Assembly: GCA_041743085.1 (NCBI GenBank)
Contig: JBGTNL010000092.1
Location: forward strand, 1 to 64,000
Reading direction: 5' to 3'
Length of the DNA: 64,000 bases
Source of the DNA: JAFMPW01 sp041743085
GTDB lineage: Bacteria; Bacteroidota; Bacteroidia; Flavobacteriales; Flavobacteriaceae
Of this stretch, positions 25,729-34,539 are shown one piece after another (position 1 is the stretch's first letter; each line of letters begins with the position of its first letter). The notes beneath the pieces were generated by a model. It saw nothing but the letters and a program-made list of their open reading frames with translations. It did not search any database and was not told the DNA's origin. The position numbers and the translations under genes are program-made.

Positions 25729-27218
25729 GCGAAGCGGAAAAAACATTAACCCCGAGGTTAATAAAGAAATTATGGCTTGCCTTTATCCTGATCATCCTTC
25801 TGATGGGTGCCTCTTACATCCTTATAACGGCGTATTTTTCTAATAAATACAACCAGGCCACTATACAGCAAGTTAATTCACAAGTTGCCAACCATGTGAT
25901 TAAAGAGAAGTTCCAGAATGCCTCCCCTTTTTTGGGAGATGGTAGTGTGAATAAGGCACTTTTTGGGGATCTGATGCACGATATGATGGCAGTTAATCAG
26001 GGCATTGAGGTGTATTTGTTAGACAATTCGGGTCAAATTCTATATTCGGTGGTACTGGACCATGGCGCCAATGCACCTGTCAAAAATGTTTCTCTGGATC
26101 CCATTCATTCCTTTATAAGTGACAAAGGCGCCAACTACATTCTGGGAGATGATCCGAGGAATCCGGGAGAAAAAAAAATATTCTCTGTCGCTCCTTTTAA
26201 TGTGGATGGACGGGAAGGCTATATCTATATTATTCTTGCAGGCAAGGAATTTCAATTGATCAGTGATAATCTCCTGGCTCAGTATTTTGTAAAGCTTGGG
26301 ATTGGAGCTACCCTGCTAACAATGCTTTTCGCTACGGTTATAGCATTACTAAGCATTTGGTTTCTGACAAAAAATTTACGCCTTATAACCAACACGGTAC
26401 GGAAATTCAGGGAGGGAGACCTGAGCGTTCGGATAGACCGACCCGAGAAATCGGACATAGCGGTTTTTGCACATGCCTTTAATGAAATGGCAGATACTAT
26501 AGTGGATAATATAGATAAAATGAAATCTGTTGATGGTTTAAGACGGGAGCTTATTGCGAACGTATCCCATGATCTGAGGACACCGCTCGCCATTTTGAAG
26601 GGCTATGTAGAAACCCTTCAAATGAAGAAAGACACGCTTTCCGAATCCGAAATGGAGGAGTATCTTCAAATTACCCATGATAATGTGGATAGGCTATCCA
26701 ATCTCATCAATCAATTGTTCGAATATTCGAAGTTGGAGGCAGAACAGGTAACTCCGGTTAAAGAACCTTTTTCAATAACGGAACTTTCCCATGATCTCCT
26801 TGCCAAATTCAAAGTGATTGCCGAACAAAAAGAGATTCGGCTTGTGTTAGACAATCCAAAGGAAAACAGCATGGTCTTCGCGGATGTAAGTCTAGTGGAG
26901 CGAGCGCTGCAAAACCTGATAGAGAATGCCATAAAATTTACGGAACCCGGCGGGAAGGTAGTATTATCGCTGAAGCGAAAGAATAGGAATGTTGAAATAA
27001 GTATCACTGATACCGGTACAGGTATCCCTTTATGCGAACAGCCATATATTTTTGACCGTTACAAGCAAGTTGATAAAAGCACCCCTAAACAGGGGCACGG
27101 CCTGGGGCTGGCCATAGTAAAAAAGATTATGGATTTGCACGATACCACGATCGTCGTATTAAGCAAACCCAAGGAAGGAAGCTCTTTTATTTTCAATTTA
27201 CCTGCGTATAAGGGATGA
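25725..27218 (+). CDS. Sensor histidine kinase
   Basis: About 497 residues. Two membrane helices (about 15-37 and 189-214) enclose an extracytoplasmic sensor region of about 150 residues; a HAMP segment, a dimerisation domain with phospho-acceptor His282 in NVSHDLRTPLAIL, and an ATPase domain (LIENAIKFTEPGG, DTGTGIP, GHGLGLAIVKKI) follow. This is the partner of the upstream response regulator by its 4-bp overlap. The sensor domain has no recognised ligand motif. Confidence 0.93.
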   Translation: MSEAEKTLTPRLIKKLWLAFILIILLMGASYILITAYFSNKYNQATIQQVNSQVANHVIKEKFQNASPFLGDGSVNKALFGDLMHDMMAVNQGIEVYLLDNSGQILYSVVLDHGANAPVKNVSLDPIHSFISDKGANYILGDDPRNPGEKKIFSVAPFNVDGREGYIYIILAGKEFQLISDNLLAQYFVKLGIGATLLTMLFATVIALLSIWFLTKNLRLITNTVRKFREGDLSVRIDRPEKSDIAVFAHAFNEMADTIVDNIDKMKSVDGLRRELIANVSHDLRTPLAILKGYVETLQMKKDTLSESEMEEYLQITHDNVDRLSNLINQLFEYSKLEAEQVTPVKEPFSITELSHDLLAKFKVIAEQKEIRLVLDNPKENSMVFADVSLVERALQNLIENAIKFTEPGGKVVLSLKRKNRNVEISITDTGTGIPLCEQPYIFDRYKQVDKSTPKQGHGLGLAIVKKIMDLHDTTIVVLSKPKEGSSFIFNLPAYKG

Positions 27219-27243
27219 TGGGAAAATAATTGCTATGAGAGCT

Positions 27244-27275
27244 AAAAACCCTGACCGGAAGGCCAGGGTTTTTTT
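27244..27275. terminator. Bidirectional terminator between convergent genes
   Basis: AAAAACCCTGACC, loop GGAA, GGCCAGGGTTTTTTT. The stem has one mismatch, with A runs before and T runs after, so it can serve the histidine kinase gene (plus) and the AAA ATPase gene (minus). Confidence 0.85.
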
Positions 27276-27281
27276 GGTCTG

Positions 27282-28751
27282 TTACAAACGGCTTATAAAA
27301 CTTCCGTAAAGATCCTTAAAATGATAGCCCTCCGTAAATCGCTGCTTGCTGAGCTTTTTATGAGAAACCAGGCCCCATAAAAGCAATTCTTTCAGAAAAT
27401 AACTATCCTCTTTCCTAATATCAGGTTGATGAGCTTTTACCAATTGATTCAAGGGCGGTACATTGTCCAGTTGCCGTTTGTATTCCGCATCGGTCAGATC
27501 ATCTAAAAGTTCAAAACCGTTTCCTTCAAAAAACCAGTGAAGTAATTCGTCATAGGGCGATACCGCATCCTTGTGTTCCAATTTGTTGATCTTGGGAAAG
27601 TAATCCGGGAATAGGGTTTTAACAGCGTCTTCTATAAGAATTTCTGCCACGCCGTCAACTCCTTCCTGTTCACCTTCGTAAACCAATTCAATTTTTCCGG
27701 TTATGGAGGGTATAACTCCGATAAAATCGCTTAGGCGTACGGCCGTCTTGTCCGCTCCAATTTTAAGCGCCCTACGCTCAGCAGTGCTCAGCAGGTTTTC
27801 GAACGCAGTGATACTAGCGCGGGCACTGACCCCGCTTTTCGCATCAACAAATTCACTTTTACGCGCTTCAAAACTTATCTGTTCCAAAAGATCCCTGGCG
27901 ATGTCCGGCACGTAAACCGCTTCTCTTTGCCGAGCATCCAGTTTGGATTCCTGTTCCGTAATTTTCCTTGCCGTTTCTATATTTTCAGGATAGTGGGTTA
28001 AAATCTGTGAGCCTATCCGATCCTTTAGCGGAGTAACAATACTCCCCCTGTTCGTGTAATCTTCGGGGTTTGCCGTAAACACGAACTGCATGTCGAGAGG
28101 CAAGCGAAGTTTAAAGCCCCTGATTTGTATGTCCCCCTCTTCTAAAATGTTAAACAAAGAAACCTGTATCCTGGCCTGAAGGTCCGGAAGTTCGTTGATC
28201 ACAAAAATACATCTGTTGGCCCTGGGGATCATCCCGAAATGAATAACCCGGTCATCTGCATAAGAAAGTCGAAGATTGGCCGCTTTTATGGGATCCACAT
28301 CACCGATCAAATCTGCTACCGTAACATCCGGTGTGGCTAATTTTTCATAAAACCTGTCCGTTCTGTGTAACCATGTGATAGGTGTTTCATCTCCTTTTTC
28401 CTTAATTAGTTCAATGGCGTAACGGGATAAAGGCTTAAGAGGGTCATCGTTTATCTCGGAACCTTCAACAAAAGGTATCCATTCGTCCAGAAGTTCTACC
28501 ATCAGCCGGGCCAGTCTGGTTTTAGCCTGACCCCGAAGGCCAAGTAAATTAATATTGTGTCTTGAAAGAATAGCCCGTTCCAGTTCGGGGATCACGGAAT
28601 TTTCATAACCCCATACCCCTTTAAAAGTTTCTTCCTCCTTACGGATGCAAGCTATTAAATTGCGACGTAATTCATCTTTGATGCTTTTGCTTTGATAGCC
28701 GGCTTCTTTAAGCTGGCCAAGTGTTTTTATTTCAGTATGTTTTAAACTCAT
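27282..28751 (-). CDS. AAA ATPase, magnesium chelatase / MoxR-like
   Basis: About 489 residues. Seen: the nucleotide loop NLLGLRGQAKTRLARL (GxxGxAKT variant), a Walker-B-like CIFVINELPDL in which the usual DE is replaced by NE, sensor segment FVFTANPEDYTNRGSIVTPLKDRIG, and a helical C-terminal half. Such ATPases work with a VWA-domain partner, and one follows in the upstream position of the same operon (28840-29991). The likely role is a chelatase-like or chaperone-like insertion or remodelling step. ATG 28751 is preferred to the first in-frame codon at 28817. No cobalamin or chlorophyll genes are nearby. Confidence 0.85.
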   Translation of the reverse strand: MSLKHTEIKTLGQLKEAGYQSKSIKDELRRNLIACIRKEEETFKGVWGYENSVIPELERAILSRHNINLLGLRGQAKTRLARLMVELLDEWIPFVEGSEINDDPLKPLSRYAIELIKEKGDETPITWLHRTDRFYEKLATPDVTVADLIGDVDPIKAANLRLSYADDRVIHFGMIPRANRCIFVINELPDLQARIQVSLFNILEEGDIQIRGFKLRLPLDMQFVFTANPEDYTNRGSIVTPLKDRIGSQILTHYPENIETARKITEQESKLDARQREAVYVPDIARDLLEQISFEARKSEFVDAKSGVSARASITAFENLLSTAERRALKIGADKTAVRLSDFIGVIPSITGKIELVYEGEQEGVDGVAEILIEDAVKTLFPDYFPKINKLEHKDAVSPYDELLHWFFEGNGFELLDDLTDAEYKRQLDNVPPLNQLVKAHQPDIRKEDSYFLKELLLWGLVSHKKLSKQRFTEGYHFKDLYGSFISRL

Positions 28752-28839
28752 ATGGTCATTTTCTAAATAGTTTGGGCCAAAAAACAGATTAGGCCTCATC
28801 TCAATGGTTATAATCACCTCCCCTTATCAAATTGATCCT

Positions 28840-29991
28840 TTACTTCAGTTTTTTTCTTCTGTTGCGTTCATAATCCTCGAAGATCATTTCTCCAAGACCT
28901 TTCAGCCCCGTAAAAAACGCTTTTCCCTTATTGGCTTCAGTAAAATGGCGAATAAACTGCATAAGATACGGGTCCTGTGCAATCATAAACGTTGTAATTG
29001 GTATGTGCAGTTTTCGTGCCAGTCGCGCCATATTGCAGCATTTTTCCACAATAAAATCATCCAGCCCAACACTGTTTTTATAATAATTACCGTCGGGCAT
29101 GCGCAAACAGCTGGGTTTACCATCGGTGATCATAAAGATCTGTTTGTTAGTGTTCCTTTTTCTCCTTAGCATATCCATCGCCAATTGCAAGCCTGCAACG
29201 GTGTTTGTATGATACGGCCCCACTTTTAAATAGGGTAACTCCTTAATTGCAATTGGCCAGGCATCGTTACCAAAAACCAGGACATCGAGCGTATCTTTAG
29301 GATACCGGGTAGTAATCAGTTCGGCAAGGGCCATGGCTACCTTTTTGGCCGGGGTTATCCTGTCTTCCCCATAAAGGATCATACTGTGGCTTATGTCTAT
29401 CATGAGTACGGTACTCATCTGCGCCTTATATTGGGTGTCTTCCACTACCAGATCCTCCTCATTCAGCGAAAAATTACCTATTCCATGGTTTATTTGGGCA
29501 TTTTTGAGGCTTTCCGTCATCGATATTTGTTCCAGGCCGTCACCAAATCTGTATTCCCTGAACTCCCCGGTATGCTCATCTCCCGAGCCCGATTTACCCG
29601 TTGTATGATTTCCGGCACCACTGGGTTTTAATTTGCCGAAAATCTGGTCCAACGCCCGTTGGCGGATGATCCGTTCCATTTTTGCCGTGATGGAGAAACC
29701 GCTGCCACCGTCACCTTCCTCACCTTCCTGGCCTTCTCCCCCGCCATCTTTAAACTCTTCCCTCAGATAGCCCTTGGCCTTTAAATCTTCGATGAAGTCG
29801 TCAATCGTGTAATTTTCATCGGTAAGTTCGTATTCCTTATCCAATTCCCGCAACCAATCAAGAGCCTCATCCACATCTCCGGAAGTATGTGTTATGAGTT
29901 CCTGAAAAATCTCAAAAAGTTTTTCAAAAGGAGATTGATCCGTCGCTTCATAAGTGGCGAAGCGAAACCCTTTTCTCTGATTCATAGCCAT
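28840..29991 (-). CDS. VWA domain protein, partner of AAA ATPase
   Basis: About 383 residues. The C-terminal VWA domain has the metal site Asp199-x-Ser-x-Ser203 in MIDISHSMILYGEDR, a threonine in the loop HTNTVAGLQLAMD and the MITDGKPS segment. The N-terminal part is helical, followed by a glycine/glutamate-rich linker (GGGEGQEGEEGDGGSG, about 83-98). The arrangement resembles BchD or CoxE/ViaA-type partners of MoxR ATPases. The downstream ATPase gene starts 88 bp after its stop. Confidence 0.87.
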   Translation of the reverse strand: MAMNQRKGFRFATYEATDQSPFEKLFEIFQELITHTSGDVDEALDWLRELDKEYELTDENYTIDDFIEDLKAKGYLREEFKDGGGEGQEGEEGDGGSGFSITAKMERIIRQRALDQIFGKLKPSGAGNHTTGKSGSGDEHTGEFREYRFGDGLEQISMTESLKNAQINHGIGNFSLNEEDLVVEDTQYKAQMSTVLMIDISHSMILYGEDRITPAKKVAMALAELITTRYPKDTLDVLVFGNDAWPIAIKELPYLKVGPYHTNTVAGLQLAMDMLRRKRNTNKQIFMITDGKPSCLRMPDGNYYKNSVGLDDFIVEKCCNMARLARKLHIPITTFMIAQDPYLMQFIRHFTEANKGKAFFTGLKGLGEMIFEDYERNRRKKLK

Positions 29992-30054
29992 CTTATAAAA
30001 ATACTACATTATATAAAATGCCCCTATCTTTTTAAGAAATCTTAACGCTGTTGT

Positions 30055-30651
30055 TTAATGCCGGTTCTTTAGTATCGATTCGATATCGCTCAGCTGAAAA
30101 CCCTTCGCCTGGATCAGTATCAGGTAGTGAAATAAAAGGTCGGCGCTTTCATTGAGGAAGAGTTCATCATTATTATCCTTCGCTTCAATCACAGTTTCTA
30201 TGGCTTCTTCTCCCAATTTCTGGGCAATCCTGTTCATACCTTCCCGAAACAATGATGAAACATAACTTTTAGTATTCCCCTGATTTTCTTTACGATCCCT
30301 TATAATTTCCTCCAATTGCGATAAAAATCCAAAGCCGGATATATTTTTTTCATTCCAGCAGGTATCACTGCCCGTATGGCAGGCGGGCCCTTCCGGATGT
30401 ACCGAGATCAAGAAGGTGTCCCGGTCACAGTCCGCTTTCAGCTCCACCAGATTCAAAAAATTACCACTTTCCTCCCCCTTGGTCCACAAGCGTTTTTTAG
30501 TCCGACTGAAAAAAGTCACTTTCCCGGATTTTATGGTTTGGGCCAAAGCCTCTTCATTCATATAACCAAGCATCAGCACAGTTTTTGTAGTGGCGTCCTG
30601 TATAATGGCCGGGACTAATCCGTCCTGATTTTTCTTGAAGTCTAGGTCCAT
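30055..30651 (-). CDS. hisIE: Bifunctional phosphoribosyl-AMP cyclohydrolase / phosphoribosyl-ATP pyrophosphatase
   Basis: About 198 residues. The N-terminal HisI domain has VLMLGYMNEEAL, the WTKGEESGN loop and the metal ligands CDRDTFL and HPEGPACHTGSDTCW. The C-terminal HisE domain has RKENQGNTKSYVSSLF and KLGEEAIETVIEAK. It carries out the second and third steps of histidine synthesis. It is the last gene of the his operon, 44 bp after hisF. Confidence 0.95.
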   Translation of the reverse strand: MDLDFKKNQDGLVPAIIQDATTKTVLMLGYMNEEALAQTIKSGKVTFFSRTKKRLWTKGEESGNFLNLVELKADCDRDTFLISVHPEGPACHTGSDTCWNEKNISGFGFLSQLEEIIRDRKENQGNTKSYVSSLFREGMNRIAQKLGEEAIETVIEAKDNNDELFLNESADLLFHYLILIQAKGFQLSDIESILKNRH

Positions 30652-30695
30652 AAGCGTAGTGTTAGGATCCTCCCCTTTTTCAAGGAGGAAGCCAG

Positions 30696-31451
30696 TTAGA
30701 TTCTTACAGGAATGTTATTCCTTTTCAATTCTTTTTTTAAATCGTTTATTTCCATTTCCTTGTAGTGGAAAACACTTGCCGCAAGGGCCGCATCTGCTTT
30801 ACCTTCAATAAAGGTATCTATAAAATGTTGCATATTTCCTGCGCCTCCCGAGGCAATTACGGGAATATTTAATTGGGTTGACAATCTGGCTAAAGCATCG
30901 TTCGCAAAACCGTCCTTTGTTCCGTCATGATCCATGGAGGTAAACAATATTTCCCCCGCCCCCCTATCTTGAACTTCCCTTGCCCAATCGAACAAATTGA
31001 GGTCCGTAGGAACCTTACCTCCTACCAAATGTACTTTCCAATCGCCTCCTATCTTTTTGGCATCAATGGCTACCACAATACATTGCGAACCGAATTTGGC
31101 AGCCAGTTCGTTGATCAGTGGCGGATTCTTTACAGCGGAAGAATTAATTGAAACCTTATCGGCCCCATTCTGCAACAAGATATCAACATCTTCCACGGAT
31201 GAAATTCCCCCGCCAACGGTAAAAGGTATATTGACTTTCTCAGCTACCCTCCATACCAGTCCGGCCAATGTTTTCCGAGCTTCTTCTGTAGCCGAGATGT
31301 CTAAAAAGACCAGTTCGTCAGCGCCTTCTCTTGCATAAATTTCAGCTAACTCCACAGGATCACCCGCGTCGCGTAGATCCACAAAATTGATTCCCTTAAC
31401 AGTTCGCCCGTTTTTAATATCAAGACAAGGAATGATGCGTTTTGCAAGCAT
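30696..31451 (-). CDS. hisF: Imidazole glycerol phosphate synthase, cyclase subunit
   Basis: About 251 residues; TIM barrel with MLAKRIIPCLDIKNGRTVKG (catalytic Asp11), FTVGGGISSVED, the Asp in VVAIDAKK and IASGGAGN. Together with HisH it converts PRFAR and ammonia to IGP and AICAR. It follows a 644-bp gap after the DinB gene, unlike the close packing of hisG-D and hisH-A, so it could have its own promoter, although none was seen. Confidence 0.95.
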   Translation of the reverse strand: MLAKRIIPCLDIKNGRTVKGINFVDLRDAGDPVELAEIYAREGADELVFLDISATEEARKTLAGLVWRVAEKVNIPFTVGGGISSVEDVDILLQNGADKVSINSSAVKNPPLINELAAKFGSQCIVVAIDAKKIGGDWKVHLVGGKVPTDLNLFDWAREVQDRGAGEILFTSMDHDGTKDGFANDALARLSTQLNIPVIASGGAGNMQHFIDTFIEGKADAALAASVFHYKEMEINDLKKELKRNNIPVRI

Positions 31452-31477
31452 AATTTTAAGTTAGAGGCTGGAAACAA

Positions 31478-31492
31478 GAAGTACGAAGTATA
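31478..31492. repeat. Short TTCGTAC-type repeat, outlying units
   Basis: GAAGTACGAAGTATA is two reverse-strand units of the heptamer that is repeated five times at 32058-32092. The two sites bracket the gene-poor gap between hisF and the DinB gene. Confidence 0.5.
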
Positions 31493-31580
31493 ATTAGAAT
31501 AAATATACGACACTTCATATCATTACCTTCTATTGTTATTTCCCGCTGTTTTTATGGAAGCTTCAATTGCGGCTAGCAAC

Positions 31581-31760
31581 TTATTTCGCCCTGATGCCAA
31601 ACTTTTTATTCCTTCCTGATCTTGAGTTCATTACTTCCGGAAACAACTCTAACCGGCAAATCGATTCATCTCCTTCTTCTTCTACCATCTTGAGTTTATT
31701 AATGAAGTCTGCAGTAGATTTTGTACTTTAGGGCCCTATAATTAGTTCCTTCAGGGCCGG
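31581..31760 (-). pseudogene. Remnant of a four-helix-bundle (S23-like) gene
   Basis: One minus-strand frame reads KSTADFINKLKMVEEEGDE followed by SICRLELF and a stop at 31581, which resembles the third and fourth helices of the small four-helix-bundle proteins common in Bacteroidota (usual pattern KADFIxKLxIVxEEAxExxYWLELL). Upstream the frame is broken by stops and no start of such a gene is found. It looks like the decayed end of such a gene, stranded inside the his operon. Confidence 0.4.
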
Positions 31761-31904
31761 AAGATTTTATCAATTGCCGTACCCAGGTATTATAGTCGCA
31801 GGATTTTGGAATCCCTGCTCATAACCTCCAACAATCCGCAGCAAACGTCCTGGTTCCTTTTTTATATCCTGCATTATAGGGTATTAAAGTTTATAAATAA
31901 AAAA

Positions 31905-32045
31905 TTTCTTGAAATTTTGTATTTTACCCCGCCCGGAACTGCTTAAAAGGCAGTTCCGACCCTGTGCATTCCTCTCTCTTCGTTCGTCGGATGCAAGAGG
32001 AGAGGTAAATCGGAAACCCCTAGGCAAAGCCATAGGGGAATTACT
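31905..32045 (-). repeat. Two-hairpin intergenic repeat, copy 2
   Basis: Reverse-strand relative of the repeat at 4-125. Stem CGGAACTGC / GCAGTTCCG (31934-31942 with 31950-31958), then GGGCGGGG and AAAATACAAAATTTC on the minus strand; the second module is a stem CCCCTA(T)GGC TTT GCCTAGGGG at about 32017-32038. Stem differences from copy 1 are paired changes. No coding content. Confidence 0.65.
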
Positions 32046-32057
32046 TAGATTAAAAAA

Positions 32058-32092
32058 TTCGTACTTCGTATTTCGTACTTCGTACTTCGTAT
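32058..32092. repeat. Heptamer tandem repeat
   Basis: Five perfect or near-perfect units: TTCGTAC, TTCGTAT, TTCGTAC, TTCGTAC, TTCGTAT. It ends next to the stop codon of the DinB-family gene. Confidence 0.85.
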
Positions 32093-32095
32093 TTT

Positions 32096-32614
32096 TCAAT
32101 TCAATTTATTCTTCACATTTAAATCTGTACCCTCATAAAACCCCAGGTCCTTGTCTTTCAGCAATTTCGTCCAAAACGCGATCTGCCCTGTATGATAGGA
32201 ATAGTGCTCCACCACATGAATTATAATACCTATTCCCGTAAGGTTGAATCCCTGTACTTCCCTCAATTTTAATAACTGCTCTTCAGAACACCCCTTTATA
32301 TTTTCCTTTGCTCGCTCAATTACATCCCTTATCAGCTGCAGAAGTTCATCTTTGGAATACCCGGAATCAATGGTAAATTCCCTATCCCTGTTTCGGATAT
32401 CTTTTGAACAACCAAGGGAGGAGATAGCATACTGGGTAATGTTACCACATAGGTGAAGTATTAAATTACCCGTACTATTGGAAGAAACGTTGGGTCTTTT
32501 CCATAAATCGACCTCCTCCAACTGTTCAAAACTTTTGACCAGCATCCGGGTACTTTCGTCCAACCGGTAAATTGCCTGGGCTTTAAATTCTGATATGAAC
32601 TCCTTTTGTTTCAC
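32096..32614 (-). CDS. DinB / DUF1572 family protein within the his operon
   Basis: About 172 residues, four-helix DinB-like fold. The metal-site histidines are visible: His54 in LILHLCGN, and His137 and His141 in VVEHYSYHTGQ. DinB-family proteins include thiol-dependent S-transferases (bacillithiol) and damage-inducible proteins. It begins 1 bp after hisA ends, so it is co-transcribed with histidine genes, without an obvious biochemical link. The 3' end is followed by the gene-poor repeat region. Confidence 0.82.
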   Translation of the reverse strand: MKQKEFISEFKAQAIYRLDESTRMLVKSFEQLEEVDLWKRPNVSSNSTGNLILHLCGNITQYAISSLGCSKDIRNRDREFTIDSGYSKDELLQLIRDVIERAKENIKGCSEEQLLKLREVQGFNLTGIGIIIHVVEHYSYHTGQIAFWTKLLKDKDLGFYEGTDLNVKNKLN

Positions 32615-32615
32615 C

Positions 32616-33392
32616 TTATGCCTTCAAAATAAATTGCTCCAATTCTTCCAGATGAATTCTATTTTCGTAAATCGCTTTCCCAATGATCACCCCTTCGCAT
32701 CCTATCTCCCGCAATTTTGGAAGTTCATCCAATGCCGATATCCCACCGCTGGCAATCAGGTGGATACTTGGAGCTTTGATATCCTCTACACCACTCATTC
32801 CTACGATGGTTTTATTTACAGAGGTTTCTTTGAGTATTTTTCTATACAAGTCGAATGAAGGCCCCGCCAACATGCCATCCTTGCTGATATCCGTGCAAAT
32901 AACATAGCTTACGCCCCTTCGCTGGTAACTTTTAATAAACGGAATTAATTCTTCATTGGATTCTTCCTGCCAGCCGGAAACTGCCACTTTTTCGTCCATG
33001 GCATCTGCACCCAGGATAATTTTATTGGCCCCATAGGCCTTCAACCATTTGGTAAAGGTCTCCTTTTCTTTCACCGCAATACTGCCTCCCGTGATCTGGT
33101 CGGCGCCGCTCTCAAAAGCAATTTTAAGATCTTCATCAGTCTTTAGCCCCCCGCCAAAATCAATCTTCAAATTGGTTTTTGAGGCGATAACCTCAAGCAC
33201 TTTATGATTTACGACATGACTGGATTTCGCCCCGTCAAGATCAACCAAATGAAGGTACCGCATCCCATGGGCTTCAAATTCTTTGGCTACCTCAAGGGGG
33301 TTTTCATTGTAAACCTTCCGGGTACTGTAATCTCCCTTGGAAAGCCGAACACATTTGCCCTCTATAATATCTATGGCCGGAATTATCCTCAT
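32616..33392 (-). CDS. hisA: ProFAR isomerase
   Basis: About 258 residues; half-barrel duplicate related to HisF. MRIIPAIDIIEGKCVRLSKG holds the catalytic Asp8, and CTDISKDGMLAGPSFDLYRK the second catalytic Asp. FGGGLKTDEDL and ASGGIS are phosphate-binding loops. It catalyses the Amadori isomerisation of ProFAR to PRFAR. ATG 33392 is used rather than the TTG two codons upstream. It follows the GNAT gene by 8 bp. Confidence 0.95.
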   Translation of the reverse strand: MRIIPAIDIIEGKCVRLSKGDYSTRKVYNENPLEVAKEFEAHGMRYLHLVDLDGAKSSHVVNHKVLEVIASKTNLKIDFGGGLKTDEDLKIAFESGADQITGGSIAVKEKETFTKWLKAYGANKIILGADAMDEKVAVSGWQEESNEELIPFIKSYQRRGVSYVICTDISKDGMLAGPSFDLYRKILKETSVNKTIVGMSGVEDIKAPSIHLIASGGISALDELPKLREIGCEGVIIGKAIYENRIHLEELEQFILKA

Positions 33393-33400
33393 CGTCAATT

Positions 33401-33817
33401 TTAAGAAAATACTGCTTTGTCGTTAACCATCCACAACGGAGAATCACCTACTCTTCGAAATCCAAATTTTTCATACAAGCCATGCGCATCCCTGGTTTTC
33501 AGTGCAATGGTCTTTACCTTTTTAAGGACCTCATGATCCATTATATGCGTTATAATTTCCTTTCCGTAGCCCTTGCCCCGAAATTCTTTAAAAATGATGA
33601 TATCCATGAGATAGGCAAAAATCACATAATCCGTTACGACCCGGGCAAAACCAACTTGCCCGTGCGGCGCATACATTCCAAAACACAGAGAATGGTCTAT
33701 GGTGGTCTGGACCTCCTGCAATGTGCGCCCTTTTCCCCAGTACGATGTACCAGTGATAAAAATATGAATGGATTTCACATCGAGTTTGTTCTTGTCCGTT
33801 GATATATAAAAATCCAT
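33401..33817 (-). CDS. GNAT family N-acetyltransferase within the his operon
   Basis: About 138 residues. The acetyl-CoA loop is seen in IFKEFRGKGYGKEIITHIM and the C-terminal LYEKFGFRRVG motif is typical of GNAT enzymes. It sits with 2 bp after hisH and 8 bp before hisA, so it is certainly part of the operon transcript. Its substrate is unknown; acetylation of a histidine-pathway metabolite or of an unrelated amine are both possible. Confidence 0.87.
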   Translation of the reverse strand: MDFYISTDKNKLDVKSIHIFITGTSYWGKGRTLQEVQTTIDHSLCFGMYAPHGQVGFARVVTDYVIFAYLMDIIIFKEFRGKGYGKEIITHIMDHEVLKKVKTIALKTRDAHGLYEKFGFRRVGDSPLWMVNDKAVFS

Positions 33818-33819
33818 TT

Positions 33820-34470
33820 TTAAACCAGTTCAATAAAATTCTTCAAAATCCGGGCTCCCGCCAAACTACTTTTCTCCGGATGGAACTGCGTTCCAAAAAA
33901 ATTATCTTTTCCCAGCGCGGCGCTAAACATAAGTTCGTATTCCGACGCCGCAATAGTTTCACGGCATAGCGGAGCATAAAAACTATGTACCAGATATATA
34001 TACTCTTTATCGGCATTATCTCTGAAAAGATCCGATCTCAGGTTGGTTATCTGGTTCCAGCCTACCTGCGGGACTTTCACCGTGTTTGGAAATTTTACCA
34101 CATCCACATCAAAAATACCCAGCCCTTTGGTATTGCCTTCCTCGGAAGAATTGCACATTAATTGCATCCCCAGACAAATACCAAGAACAGGTTGTGTTAA
34201 GTGGGGGATTACCTTATCCAAGCCTGAAGCCCTTAGTTTTTTCATTGCGCTGCCCGCCTCGCCAACCCCGGGAAAAATAACTTTATCGGCGTCTCTGATT
34301 TTCCCCGGATCGTCACTGAGTACCGCTTCATAGCCAAGCCTCTGGATAGCAAATTTGATACTCTGTATGTTGCCAGCGCCATAGTTGACTATGACAATAG
34401 AAACCCTGTCTGACTCCCCTGAAGACCCAGGTTTGCGGATCTCATCTTTTCTTAAAATTTTTGTGCTCAT
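33820..34470 (-). CDS. hisH: Imidazole glycerol phosphate synthase, glutaminase subunit
   Basis: About 216 residues, class I glutamine amidotransferase. The nucleophile Cys is in VLGICLGMQLM and the His-Glu pair in GTQFHPEKS; VIVNYGAGNIQS is the family N-terminus. About 22 residues precede that motif (MSTKILRKDEIRKPGSSGE), so a GTG start at RVSIVIVNYG (about 34404) is an alternative. It supplies ammonia to HisF. Confidence 0.93.
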   Translation of the reverse strand: MSTKILRKDEIRKPGSSGESDRVSIVIVNYGAGNIQSIKFAIQRLGYEAVLSDDPGKIRDADKVIFPGVGEAGSAMKKLRASGLDKVIPHLTQPVLGICLGMQLMCNSSEEGNTKGLGIFDVDVVKFPNTVKVPQVGWNQITNLRSDLFRDNADKEYIYLVHSFYAPLCRETIAASEYELMFSAALGKDNFFGTQFHPEKSSLAGARILKNFIELV

Positions 34471-34539
34471 ACAGGATCTAAAATTATTATCATACGATAC
34501 CCATTCCTCTTCGCCCGATGGCAGGCGGTCAGTTAAGGC

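Noticed and set aside
27282..29991. AAA ATPase plus VWA pair as a defence or ternary complex system
   Set aside because: Both proteins match ordinary chelatase/MoxR-type pairs and no effector gene lies next to them.
32058..32092. Heptamer repeats as a CRISPR array
   Set aside because: Units are 7 bp without spacers; it is a simple tandem repeat.
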